A stretch of DNA of 64,000 nt from the NCBI GenBank assembly GCA_021397835.1, contig JAJFZO010000609.1:4404001-4468000 (forward strand), given 5' to 3'. The notes beneath the pieces were generated by a model that searched no databases, was not told the origin of the DNA, and worked only from the letters and a program-made list of their open reading frames with translations. Shown here piece after piece: positions 22,951 to 35,332 of the stretch. A program made the translations under genes and the position numbers. Source of the DNA: Moringa oleifera (lineage: Eukaryota; Streptophyta; Magnoliopsida; Brassicales; Moringaceae). Positions within the stretch are counted from its first letter, which is position 1. Every line of letters starts with the position of its first letter.

Positions 22951-25900
22951 ATCTTGCCAAATAGAACCTTTATTGGTATTTTTTTTAAGCATCTTAATCA
23001 TATGTTTTTTTGTTTCTTAGCGGAAGCACTGATCTAGCACCAGCACTTGTAGCGGATGTAGTAGTAAACTGGTTGTTTTTGTTGCTTCTTTGGTAAGTGC
23101 ACGTATGGATTCTTATGTTTGGCTTATCTTTTGGTTGTTAAACCTCCATTGGTGTTAGTTTTTTTTTTTCACTTTTTTGATTTTTTTGTCATAAATTTTC
23201 CTTATTTGATTATTCATTTTTTGATTTTTTTTCCTTGACTTTCTTAGACATGCTTTCATCTTGTTAATATGTTTTTTTAGGAATGACAAGTTACAAACTC
23301 CGAATATTTTATTTTTTTCGAAAGGTTTACTTCATAGCAACTCTAACAGTAATGGTTCTTTTGAGCACGATGTTGGAAAGATTCTGCCGGTAATGATGAA
23401 GAAGGAGCAATGGCATGACAATTGATTATTCACTTGGTAATTCCAAATGAGGTTTCCTACATGGGGGCCTATCCACATATTGTTATGGGAGGGTTCCACC
23501 ATCCTTTGTGCATCCTTTTTATCTTGCCAAATAGCACATTTATCGCTAATATTTTTCTTTGGCTCAAAATCGTATGTTTTTTTGTTGCTTAGTGGTAGGA
23601 GTGATCTAGCACCAGCATTAGCAACAGGTGTAGCACTAAACACATTTTTTTGTGGCTTCTTTGATATGTGCAGGTATGACTTCCTTCATTTGGGCTTATC
23701 TTTTGGTTGTTAAACCTCCCTTGATATTAGATTTTTTTTTTAACTTTTTTGATTTTTTATGTTATAAATTTTCTTTATTTGATTACTTATTTTCTATTTT
23801 TATTTTTTTCTCAATTTTTCTTAGACATGCTTTCATTTTATTAATATATTTTTTGGGAATGTCAAGTTACAAACTCTGAAATTTTATTTTTTTAGAAGGT
23901 TTACTTCGTAGCATCTCTAACAGTAATGGTTCTTTTGAGCACAATATTGCAAAGATTCTGCCGGCAATGATAAAGAAGTAGTAATTGCATGACAATCGAT
24001 TGTTCGCTTGGTAACTCTAAATGAGGTTTCTTGCGTGGGGGCCTATCATTTATTGTTAAGGGAGGATTCTACCATCCCTTGTGCATCCTTATTATCTTGT
24101 CGAATACCACCTTTATCGGTAATATTTTTCTATGCCTCATAATCGTATGTTTTTTTGTTGCGTAGTGTTTGTAATGATCTAGCACCAGCAGTAGCAACAG
24201 CTGTAGCAGTATACTAGTTTTTTTTTTTTTTTTTTGCTTCTTCGATAGGTGCACGTATGTATTCTTACATTTGGGCTTATCTTTTGGTTGTTAAACCTCC
24301 ATGGCTACTGGATTTTTTTAACTTTTTTTGATTTTTTATGTTATAAATTTTCCTTATTTGATTATTCATTTTCTAATTTTTTTTTTCTCGATTTTCTTAG
24401 ACATGCTATCATCTTGTTTATATGTTTTTTAGGAATGATAAGTTACAAACTCTGAATATTTTATTTTTTTGAAAGGTTTACTTTATAGCAACTCTAACAG
24501 TAATGGTTCTTCTCAGCATGATGTTGAAAAGATTCTACAGGCAATGATGAAGAACGAGCAATGGCATGACAATCGATTGTTCGCTTGGTGACTCCAAATG
24601 AGGCTCCTTCCATGAGGGCCTATTCATTTATTATTGAGGGAGGATGCTATCGTCCCTCGTGCATCCTTATTATCTTGTCGAATACCACCTTTATCGGTAA
24701 TATTTTTCTATACCTCATAATCGTATGTTTTTTTGTTGCTAAGCGCTTGTAGTGATCTAGCACTAGCAGTAGCAGTATACTAGTTTTTTTTATTGCTTCT
24801 TCGGTAGGTGCACGTATGGATTCCTACATTCGGGCTTATCTTTTGGTTGTTAAACCTCCATGGCTATTGGATTTTTTTCAACTTTTTTGATTTTTTATGT
24901 TATAAATTTTCTTTATTTGATTATTTATTTTCTAATTTTATTTTTTTCCTTGATTTTCTTAGGCATGCTTTCATCTTGTTAATATTTTTTGTAGGAATGA
25001 TAAGTTACAAACTCCAAATATTTTATTTTTTCGGAAGGTTTACTTTATAGCAACTCTAATAGTAATGGTTTTTTTAAGCACGATGTTGCAAAGATTTTGT
25101 GCGCAATGATGAAGATGGTGCAATGGCATAACAATCGATTGTTTGCTTGGTGACTCCAAATAAGGTTCCTTCCATGAGGGCCTATCCATTTATTGTTGAG
25201 GGAGGATTCTAGCATCCTTTGTGCATCCTTATTATCTTGCCAAATAGCACCTTTACTGGTAATATTTTTTTACGCCTCTTAATCATATGTTTTTTTTTTT
25301 GTTGCTTAGTGGAAGTACTGATGTAGCACCAGCACTAGTAGTGGATGTAATAGTAAACTAGTTGCTTTTATTGCTTCTTCGGTAGGTGCAGGTATGGATT
25401 CCTACAATGGGGCTTATTTTTGGTTGTTAAACCTCCATTGGTATTGAATTTTTGTCAACTTTTTTGATTTTTTATGTTATAAATTTTCTTTATTTGATTA
25501 TTCTTTTTCTAATTTTATTTTTTTTCTTGATTTTCTTAGACATGCTTTCATCTTATTAATATGTTTTTTAGGAACGATAAATTGCAAAGTCCAAATATTT
25601 TATTTTTTCAAAGGTTTACTTTATAGCAACTCTAACTTTAATGGGTTTTTTGAGCATGATGTTGCAAAGATTCTGCACGCAATAATGAAAATGGAGCAAT
25701 GGCATAATAATCGATTGTTCGCTTGGTAACCCATATGAGGTTTCCTACGTGTGGGCCTATCCATTTATTATTAGGGGAAGATTCTACCATCCCATTTGCA
25801 TCCTTATTATCTTGCCAAATAGCACCTTTACTAGTAATATTTTTTTATGCCTCTTAATCATATGTTTTTTTGTTGCTTAGCAGAAGCACTGATCTAGCAC

Positions 25901-26129
25901 GAGCACTTGTAGTAGCAGTAAACTGGTTGTTTTTGTTGCGTCATTGGTAGGTGCACGTATGGATTCTTATGTTCGGGCTTATCTTTTGGTTGTTAAACCT
26001 CCATGGCTATTGGATTTTTTTCAACATTTTTGATTTTTTATATTATAAATTTTCTTTATTTGATTATTCAATTTCTAATTTTGTTTTTTTTTCCTTGATT
26101 TTCTTTGGCATACTTTCATCTTGTTAATA

Positions 26130-28560
26130 TGTTTTTTAGGAATAATAAGTAACAAACTCTGAATATTTTATTTTTTTGAAAGGTTTACTTTATAGCAACT
26201 CTAACAGTAATGGTTCTTCTCAGCATGATGTTGAAAAGATTCTGCAAGCAATGATGAAGAATGAGCAATGGCATGACAATCGATTGTTCGCTTGGTGACT
26301 CTAAATGAGGCTCCTTCCATGAGGACCTATTCATTCATTATTGAGGGAGGATGCTACCGTCCCTCGTGCATCCTTATTATCTTGTCGAATACCACCTTTA
26401 TCAGTAATATTTTTCTATACCTCATAATCGTATGTTTTTTTGTTGCTAAGCGTTTGCAGTGATCTAGCACCAACAGTAGCAATAGCTGTAGTAGTATACT
26501 AGTTTTTTTTTGTTGCTTCTTCGGTAGGTGCACGTATAGATTCCTACATTCGGGCTTATCTTTTGGTTGTTAAACCTCCATGGCTATTGGATTTTTTTCA
26601 ACTTTTTTGATTTTTTATGTTATAAATTTTCTTTATTTGATTATTCGATTTCTAATTTTGTTTTTTTCCTTGATTTTCTTTGGCATACTTTCATCTTGTT
26701 AATATGTTTTTTAGGAATGATAAGTAACAAACTCCAAATATTTTATTTTTTTGAAAGGTTTACTTTATAGCAACTCTAACCTAATGGTTCTTTTGAGCAT
26801 GATGCTGTAAAGATTTTGCAAGCAATGATAAAGAAAAAGTAATGGCATGACAATCGATTGTTCCCTTGGTAACTCTAAATGAGGTTTCTTGCATGGGGAC
26901 CTATCCATTTATTGTTAAGGGAGGATTCTACCATCCCTTTTGCATCCTTATTATCTTGTCGAATACCACCTTTATCGGTAATATTTTTCTATGCCTCATA
27001 ATCGTATGTTTTTTTGTTGCTAAGCGTTTGCAGTGATCTAGCACCAGCAGTAGCAACAACTGTAGTAGTATACTAGTTTTTTTTGTTGCTTCTTCGATAG
27101 GTGCACGTATGGATTCCTACATTCGAGCTTATCTTTTGGTTGTTAAACCTCCATGGCTATTGGATTTTTTCAACTTTTTTGATTTTTTATGTTATAAATT
27201 TTCTTTATTTGATTATTCAATTTCTAATTTTTTTTTCTTTGATTTTCTTTGGCATACTTTCATCTTGTTAATATGTTTTTTAGGAATGATAAGTAACAAA
27301 CTCTGAATTTTTTATTTTTTTGAAAGGTTTACTTTATAGCAACTCTAACCTAATGGTTATTTTGAGCATGATGCTGTAAAGATTTTGCAGGCAATGATGA
27401 AGAACGAGCAATGGTATGACAATCGATTGTTCGCTTGGTAACTCTAAATGAGGTTTCTTGCATGGAGGCCTATCCATTTATTGTTATGGGAGGATTCTAC
27501 CATCCCTTGTGCATCCTTATTATCTTGTCGAATACCACCTTTATCGGTAATATTTTTCTATGCCTCATAATCGTATGTTTTTTTGCTGCTAAGCGTTTGC
27601 AGTGATTTAGCACCAGCAGTAGCAACAACTGTAGCAGTATACTAGTTTTTTTTGTTGCTTCTTCAGTAGGTGCACGTATCGATTCCTACATTCAGGCTTA
27701 TCTTTTGGTTGTTAAACCTCCATGGTTATTGGATTTTTTTTAACTTTTTTGGTTTTTTATGTTATAAATTTTCTTTATTTGATTATTCAATTTCTAATTT
27801 TGTTTTTTTTCCTTGATTTTCTTTGGCATGCTTTCATCTTGTTAATATGTTTTTTAGGAATGATAAGTAACAAACTCCGAATATTTTATTTTTTTGAAAG
27901 GTTTACTTTATAGCAACTCTAACCTAATGGTTCTTTTGAGCATGATGCTGTAAAGACTTTGCAAGCAATGATAAAGAAAAAGCAATGGTATGACAATCAA
28001 TTGTTCGCTTGGTAACTCTAAATGAGGTTTCTTGCATGGGGGCCTATCCATTTATTGTTAAGGGAGGATTCTACCATCCCTTGTGCATCCTTATTATCTT
28101 GTCGAATACCACCTTTATCGGTAATATTTTTCTATGCCTCATAATTGTATGTTTTTTTGTTGCTAAGCGTTTGCAGTGATCTAGCACCAGCAGTAGCAAC
28201 AGCTGCAGCAGTATACTAGTTTTTTTTGTTGCTTCTTCGGTAGGTGCACGTATGGATTCCTACATTCGGGCTTATCTTTTGGTTGTTAAACCTCCATGGC
28301 TATTGGATTTTTTTCAACTTTTTTGATTTTTTATGTTATAAATTTTCTTTATTTGATTATTCAATTTCTAATTTTGTTTTTTTCCTTGATTTTCTTTGGC
28401 ATACTTTCATCTTGTTAATATGTTTTTTAGGAATGATAAGTAACAAACTCCGAATATTTTATTTTTTTTGAAAGGTTTACTTTATAGCAACTCTAACCTA
28501 ATGGTTATTTTGAGCATGATGCTGTAAAGATTTTGCAGGCAATGATGAAGAACGAGTAAT
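26130..28560 (+). repeat. Recently homogenised block within array A
   Basis: Four to five consecutive units share private variants: 'aagtaacaaactc', 'ttctttggcat(a/g)ctttc', 'cctccatgg(c/t)tattgg', 'gtcgaataccacc' and 'gctaagcgtttgcagtgat'. The units from 26,713 on also share a one-base loss in 'ctctaacctaatgg' that breaks the 99-nt frame. They differ from each other far less than from other units, so this block was amplified recently. Confidence 0.8.
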
Positions 28561-29692
28561 GGTATGACAATCGATTGTTCGCTTGGTGACTCCAAATGAG
28601 GTTCCCTTCATAAGGGCCTATTCATTTATTATTGAGGGAGGATGCTACCGTCCCTTATGCATGCTTTTTATCTTACCAAATAACATCTTTTTAGGTAATA
28701 TTTTTCTATACCTCATAATCGTATGTTTCTTTGTTGCTTAGCAGTAGCCGTGATCTATCATCAGCATTAGTAATAGCCCTAGCAGTAAACTAGTTTTTTT
28801 TTTTATCTTCTTCGATAGGTACGGGTATGGATTTCTACATTCGGGCTTATCTTTTAGTTGTTAAACCTATATTAGTATTGGATTTTTTTCAACTTTTTTG
28901 ATTTTTTATGTTATAAATTTTGTTTATTTGATTATTCATTTTCTAATTTTGTTTTTTTCCTCAATTTTTTTAGGCATGCCTTCATCTTGTTAATATGTTT
29001 TTTAGGAATGTTAAGTTACAAACTCCAAATAATTTATTTTATTGGAAGGTTTACTTTATAGCAACTCTAATAGTAATGGTTGTTTTGATCACGATGTTGT
29101 AAAGATTTTGCAAGTAATGATGAAGATGGAGCAATGGCATAACAATCGATTGTTCACTTGGTGACTCCAAATAAGATTCCTTCCATGAGGGCCTATCCAT
29201 TTATTGTTGAGGGAGGATTCTACCATCCCTTGTGGGTCCTTATTATCTTGCCAAATAGCACCTTTACTGGTAATATTTTTTTACGCCTCTTAATCATATG
29301 TTTTTTTGTTGCTTAGGAGAAGCACTGATCTAGCACCAGCACTAGTAATGGATGTAGCAGTAAACTGGTTGCTTTTGTTGCTTTTTTGGCAGGTGCACGT
29401 ATGGATTCCTACTGTCAGGCTTATCTTTTGGTTGTTAAACCTCCATGGGTGTTAGATTTTTTTTCACTTTTTTAATTTTTTTGTTATAAATTTTCTTTAT
29501 TTGATTATTCATTTTCTGATATGTTTCCTCAACTTTCTTAGATATGCTTTCATGTTGTTAATATATTTTTTAGGAATGATAAGTTACCTACTTCGAATAT
29601 TTTATTTTTTCAAAATTTTTACTTTATAGCAACTCTAGCAGTAATGGTTCTTTTGAGCACGATGCTGCAAACATTCTGCAGACAATGATGAA

Positions 29693-31621
29693 TTAGTTGA
29701 TATATATTATTCTAAAAAATCATGAAAAGTTTTTTAGTAAAATATTTCAAAATGAATAACATATATATACCATTTTAAATTAATAAATTATGAAATTAAA
29801 AAAAATCTCTCCCATAAATTATGTCTTCACACGTCTCTTTTTTTTTTTCCTGCAAGTGAATTATAAGACCTTTTCTGCTGGAAAGATCAAGAAAAGATAA
29901 TAGCCTAATTTGAGTTTCTTGTCACCTCAAAAGGCCATATTTATCATGTGAAATTTATCTAAAAAATTGTATCAAAAGTATAGGATTGAAAAAAAAATCA
30001 TGATTCTTTTTTATTTAAATTATATTAAAATTTTAATAAAAAATAATTAGTAATAATTTAATAAAATTAACAATTTTAAATTATATACTAATTTTATATT
30101 AATATTATAAAACATTAAAATATTTTATAATTTTTATTTAAAAATATTGATATAAAAATTAAATTAACCAAACATATTAACCGATAAAAAGATTATGAAA
30201 AAGAAGGAAAGACAAGATATTCAATTAATCTTAAAAAAGAAAAAAGAGAAAAATGTCATATTCAAGAAAAGAAAGAAATGCCTGTTTGTAGAGAGGAGGG
30301 GTCACTGACCAAAGCAGAGGACAAAAAGTTAATTTCAAATATTAAAGCTAAAAGGACAAAACAGTAGAGATGGGAGGTGGTGTCACTAAATGGAGAAGGG
30401 TCCCATGAAACGGCACCATCAAACCATTTAAAACAGGCATGTATATATATATATGTATATATATATAGTCTATGTGTACCTTCCAAGTAGTTGGCGCCCA
30501 CTACAAAGGCCAGTTCCTAACTTCGTTAATGCCTCGTGAGATCCAAGCGAGTTTTTTAAATGCTCTCTTTTTTTTTTTTTTTTACATTTTTCATGTTGAC
30601 AGCTTTTTTTGATCATTCTTCCTTACTTAAATGTTCCTTTTCATCCTTTTAATTATTTATTATTTATTAATTATAAATTATATATTTTTATTTTATTGAT
30701 TGTTATATACTAATGAGGGTAGGACAGCAGGTGAGTTAATAAGATGGTTGTCATCATGTGAGAAGTACGTGGTCAATGAAATTGTCAAAGTGATTTTGAA
30801 CTTATTAAAAAGTCAAAGCCAGGTCTGCAAACATGTGAGAAGCACAAGGTTTTGCAAACAAAATTAAAAAAAAAACTATTTTTAAATAAAAAATAATTCT
30901 ATTATAATACTTTGTAAGTTTTAAACTTAAAAAATTATTTTTTAAAAAAATTAATGATTTGTTTATTTATTAGTAATTAAAATAAATAAGAATTGTAATG
31001 AATAAAAATGAAGAATCAAATTTAAAACAAATCATTTATTTGATCTCTTAAAATCATAATCAAAATTTTATTTATATATTTATTTTGATTTAAAATTGAA
31101 AAAAATTTAAAATTAATTTATATAAAATTTAAATAATATTATATATTTTAATAATTAAAAATGAGTATTATATATATTTTAATAATTATTATAATATTAA
31201 AAATTGATAAGTGTTATTTGAAATTATATTTTCTAAAAACAAAAAATTAAATATTGATTTTTTATCAATAATAAATAATTGTTTTTTATTTTTCTTATTT
31301 CATCCAGATTTTTTTAATAAAAAGTGATGATAGAGAAAGAATTATGGGTTTTTAAAGTCTTTTTACATATTTTTAAAAAATAAAAATAAATTAATAATTT
31401 ACCTTAAGTTTACGAAATGACAATTTCAATATTTTATTTTGATATTGTCACTCCTATTCATTAATCTTAAATTTGTATATTTTTATTTTAATTTTATAAT
31501 TAAAATAATTATAAAAACATGAGATTCATTCAGATATCTCAATGCAATTCTCCATTCAAACATTTTTTTATCACAATTCTCCATTCAAACATTTCATAAA
31601 TATCAACCCAGCTACAACCAA
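29693..31621. other. Spacer between copies A and B
   Basis: AT-rich, with no gene recognised. A TA/TG run lies at about 30,438-30,467. A purine-rich, promoter-like stretch lies at about 30,270-30,520. A direct repeat 'catgtgagaag(t/c)ac' occurs near 30,757 and 30,833. The minus-strand frame at 30,262-30,501 has no recognisable product. Bases just before 31,622 have no partner in the window because copy A starts at its edge. Confidence 0.6.
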
Positions 31622-32076
31622 CTTCTCATAATAATACAATATCTAATAACTTAATTACAGATCAAATCATTAATAACATATATATAGATATATGTCAAAA
31701 AGTCATTTAAGGTAGAATCACTTTAGTGTAATTGTCCTCTCCATCATAAATTTGAAAAATAATCTTAACCTTAGAAGTCATCTTTCAAAAATAACATGTG
31801 GACCAATCCTTTTATCAGTTGCAGCTGATTATAAAAGATCAATCCACATATAAATTTTATTTATTTGAACTATACAAATTTTCAAAAAAGTGAAACAATT
31901 TTTTGTTTTCATGAAATAACTATTCTGAGACTTCACCTCAAAATAGTCATTCCAAATTTTTTTAGTAATAAAGATTTCTTAAAGAATTATAATTCCTTGA
32001 TAAAAATGAATCAAATGCTGAAAAATTAATTTCATTTCAAAAAAGGTAAGAAAAGAATTAATATTCTCATGAACTA
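31622..32076. other. AT-rich flank of copy B
   Basis: Counterpart of bases 1-456, with scattered substitutions and small indels. No gene is visible. Confidence 0.8.
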
Positions 32077-35000
32077 AATATGCTGTAAGCTTTCTTTGAA
32101 TTCTAGACGCAAGAAGTTACATCACTTTAAAGAACCTCTTTAGAATTAAAAAGTATCAAAAGTCTTTTTTTCACACTTTTTTTTGTTGGGAAAAATTAGG
32201 TGTGTTATATCAACAAAGCAAAAAAGAATAAGGGATTTAGAGTCTTTTATTCATCAGATGACACCCAGATTTGAATTGGGAAAAAAGGATTTACAGTCCC
32301 CTAGTTACTGCTCGTCCATGCTGTCAAAATGATATAAACTAGATGAAAATCTTCCCTTTTATTGATATTGGAAAAACAAAATGTGGATTTCCAGTCACAA
32401 AAGCCAAAATTTAGGAAAAATTAAAACCATTAGCTATTGATAGTAAATTTATGAACCATTCTTGAATTTGAATTCCAAATTATCTTAGTTAAAGTCTGAA
32501 TGAAGGCATGATACTGGTGATTTAATGACCCTAAATACTTTGAGTAAAATGATTGAGAAGGATTTTTAGACCTTATTTTTCATATTGAGACATAGCTTTC
32601 ATGGAGATAGTGAACATTCTGAAATAGAAACAATTTCTTCAAGTTCTAAAAAGAAAATAGTCATTGAATATATTATAAAACAAGGATGCAACAAAGATCT
32701 AGTCAAAGACTAAGTGAAGGCATGATAATGGTGATGTAATGACTATAAAAATGTCCTTTGAGCAAAATGATTGAGAAGGACTTTGGATCTTATTTTGATA
32801 TATTGAAATGTGGCTTTCATAGAGACGATAAACATGCTCAAACATAACCAATTTTATCAAATTCAAGGAAAGTAGATATAGCTAAATAGTGGCATGTTTA
32901 TGTGTTATTATATATCTAACACCTTTAATTATGAATATGTTTATTTGCATAGGTGGAAATGCTACCTAAATTTATAGAAGCATGGATTTCAGCTGGTGAT
33001 GTGATTTTTGATGAGTTTTAAGTTGGTAATGTGAGAATAAATCTAACTTATTATGAAATTTTCTCAACTGAACATGCTTGTCAATTGTGTCTTAACGAAT
33101 GGACAACATTGTCCAAATTGTTTCACGTAGACTTTTTTAATAAATTTGACAAGTTATAATACTTTTTCTCCTATGCTTAAGTCGAGCCTTCTTACTGTTG
33201 ATTATTTCTATCTTCATTACTTATAATGACTTGAGGTAAGTAGTATAGTGTCAATGCATCAACATGAAGTTAGTCACGTATTAATCCTTATCTAAAGGGA
33301 AAAGATTTTATTTGTTGTTTGTTATAAAAAAGACTAATTGTGAAAGAAAATAGAGCCAAGTTTACATCTTCTGCTTGGTTACAAGTTTTATGTGTGCATT
33401 TGCACTTTACTAGGATGATGATGGGTACTATGCCTCCATCAATCCTTTGATACCCACCAAATAAGTAACTTTTTTAGCGTTTACTAAATAAAGTCAGTCT
33501 AGACCATAAGGGTGATCAAGTTATAGTTACCAATTAATATTGATATCATATGTAACCTAATTATATTCTTCTATAACAAATAAGTGGCGAGATATGATTT
33601 CATTGAAAATTCATCCCATCATGGTTACTATTCAACGTGGTTTAATTTTTTTACTGTAAATGACGGGGTGGTTAAAAGAGATGCCATCATCTTATAGATT
33701 TTATTGATTTTAGTCACATTTCACTTGGTTTAAGATTTTTGAGACAAATATATGACCAAACTTCAATAATATAGAATTTGATACATAACTAAAAATTTTA
33801 ATATATGAAAAATAAAATTAAAAAAACAATAAGTAAAATGTATCACACTCAAATTGAAAGATTTTTTTTATCAAAAAATAAATAACTTCAAATCAAAATC
33901 ATTTATTTTAGTTAAATGAACATAATTATACATGTGACAAGCACATAAAACTTTTATCTCTTAAAATTTTGTTTTCTTTGTTCAAAACACCTTCATCTTT
34001 TTCTTTAATCCCAATCATCACATACTACATATAGTTAAATGAACATCTTCACGCTAAGTAGGTCAAAATATTTTTATCTCTTTTTTATTAAATTTGTATT
34101 ATATTAATTATAATATAAAAATAATTTTCATATTTTTGTTAATATAATTTAAAAATAAAGTTAGATTTTATTAAGAAAAAATTATTATATTATGTTATTG
34201 ACATTATAACTTAATTCATTATATAACTTCATTAATCAAAAACAAACAAAACATTCATCAATTAAACGACAAATAAAAAAATCTTAAGGATAAAAAAAAC
34301 TTAAAAATTTATAAATAACATTAATGCAAAATAAATGTAATATATTTTTAATAAATATAATAAAAAAATGTAAAAAGTAATATAATATATATTTATGTTC
34401 ATCAAATAGTTACGAGAATTTTCAAATTTACATTTATATAATAATGGACTTAATCTAATTTTTATATTATTTTTTATTTTTTCAAAAATATAATCTAAAA
34501 TTAATGAAACATAAAACACAAATTATGGCATGACTTAATCATTAGTAATCTAATATTTGATTGAGGCAAAGAAAAAAAGAAAAAATTGTTTACTCTATTA
34601 TATATATAAATATATATTATAATGTAAAAATATTTTTTTATTTTTTGTTAATATTTTTTTAAAAATAAAGTTAAATTTAATTAAAAATAATTATATTAAA
34701 TTGTTTATATTATAGCTTAATACATTATATAACTTCATCATTCAAAATAAGCAAGAGATTCATCAATTAAATGCAATAAAAAAACACCCAAGATGAAAAA
34801 ATAAACAAAAAATTTATAAATAGCACTAATGCAAAATAAATATGATATCCTTTTAGCAAATTAAAAAAATTATAAATAGTAATATTAATTTATATTTATG
34901 TTCATCAAATTAGTTACAAGAATAATTTACAAATTTACATTTAAATAATGATGAACTTAATCTAATTTTTGCATTTTTTATTTATTTAAAAATATAATTT

Positions 35001-35332
35001 ATAATTAAAGAGACATAAAATATGAATTGTGCCATGACTTAAACGTTAGTAATCTAACACTTGATTAAGGCATAGAGAAAAGGAAAAAAAAAAAAAACTA
35101 GTTTATTCACTTATACATATAATTTATAATCCATTAAAAGTTTTGTAAAATAAAAAAGTGAAATAGTTTTAATTTTTTAAAAAAATAAAAGAAAAATAAC
35201 TTTTTATATTATGACAGTAAAAAAAAGCTTATTTCTTTTGAACTTTTTTATTGAGTAAATTTGAATTGCTAGTTTTTCATCATTACATAAAAATATATCA
35301 ATTATAAAAACAATAAGAACAAAAAAAAAAAA
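32077..35332. mobile_element. 3.25-kb segment present only in copy B
   Basis: It sits between sequences that are contiguous in copy A at about 456/457 ('gaactaac' then 'ttaggtat'). Its right end is an A-rich run just before 'cttaggtatatt'. It is AT-rich with no long reading frame and no recognisable transposase or reverse transcriptase. Two internal direct duplications are visible: 32,490-32,600 with 32,705-32,830 ('gaaggcatgata(c/a)tggtgat'), and 34,155-34,660 with 34,668-35,140. Insertion of a non-coding element in B and deletion in A are both possible; the terminal A run mildly favours insertion. Confidence 0.4.
34155..35140. repeat. Two-copy tandem duplication of ~510 bp
   Basis: The first half (34,155-34,660) and second half (34,668-35,140) share long phrases such as 'cattatataacttcat', 'attcatcaattaaa', 'aatgcaaaataaat', 'atttatgttcatcaaat' and 'agtaatctaa(t/c)a(t/c)ttgatt', with moderate divergence and small indels. 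Confidence 0.8.

Larger units (their letters stand above)
1..29692. repeat. Segmental tandem duplication, copy A
   Basis: Base 1 onward matches base 31,622 onward, and the order of landmarks is the same in both copies: AT-rich flank, T-rich tract, GC-richer block, CHUP1-like fragment, Ycf20/AAA cassettes, 570-bp array. Correspondence by eye: 1-456 with 31,622-32,076; 457-655 with 35,333-35,533; 1,442-2,976 with 35,565-37,079; 2,977-7,900 with 37,758-42,740. Similarity is highest, apparently above 97 percent, from about 3,300 to 7,300, and lower in the T-rich part. Copy A ends where its array stops inside a unit near 29,692. The left end of the copy lies outside the window. Confidence 0.93.
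10178..29692 (+). repeat. Tandem array of ~570-bp units, copy A (about 34 units)
   Basis: Direct head-to-tail repeats. The landmark 'caatggcatgacaatcgatt' or a variant recurs near 10,635, 11,244, 11,820, 12,375, 12,952, 13,522 and so on to 28,555 and 29,131, usually 565-575 bp apart. Two intervals of about 950 bp (18,641-19,600 and 22,459-23,408) contain shortened units. Each unit holds, in order: a T-rich intron-like stretch; 'ttctt(a)g|acatgctttcatcttgttaatatg'; 'gaatgataagttacaaact'; an exon-like 99-nt segment between 'tttatag' and 'gtaactcc'; a 150-bp open stretch ending 'gttgcttag'; an AGCAGT-like tract of 50-60 bp; and 'tcttcggtaggtgcaggtatgg' leading to 'attcctacattcgggcttat'. Frames are broken differently from unit to unit. 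I do not recognise the ancestral gene, if there was one. Confidence 0.95.

Noticed and set aside
10178..29692. CRISPR-like regular array
   Set aside because: The period is about 570 bp with no short constant repeat and unique spacers; the organism is a plant.
10178..29692. Centromeric satellite
   Set aside because: The monomer is long, contains exon-like segments with splice-like borders, and adjoins gene fragments. A centromeric role cannot be excluded but nothing in the sequence supports it.
30262..30501. Minus-strand 79-codon frame in the spacer
   Set aside because: Includes a translated TA/TG microsatellite (YIYTYIYIH) and matches no family I know.
33470..33710. LTR-retrotransposon-like phrases in the B-only segment (for example 'aataagtggcgagatatg')
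   Set aside because: Resemblance to plant gypsy leader sequence is too short, and no LTR pair, primer site or polymerase frame was found.
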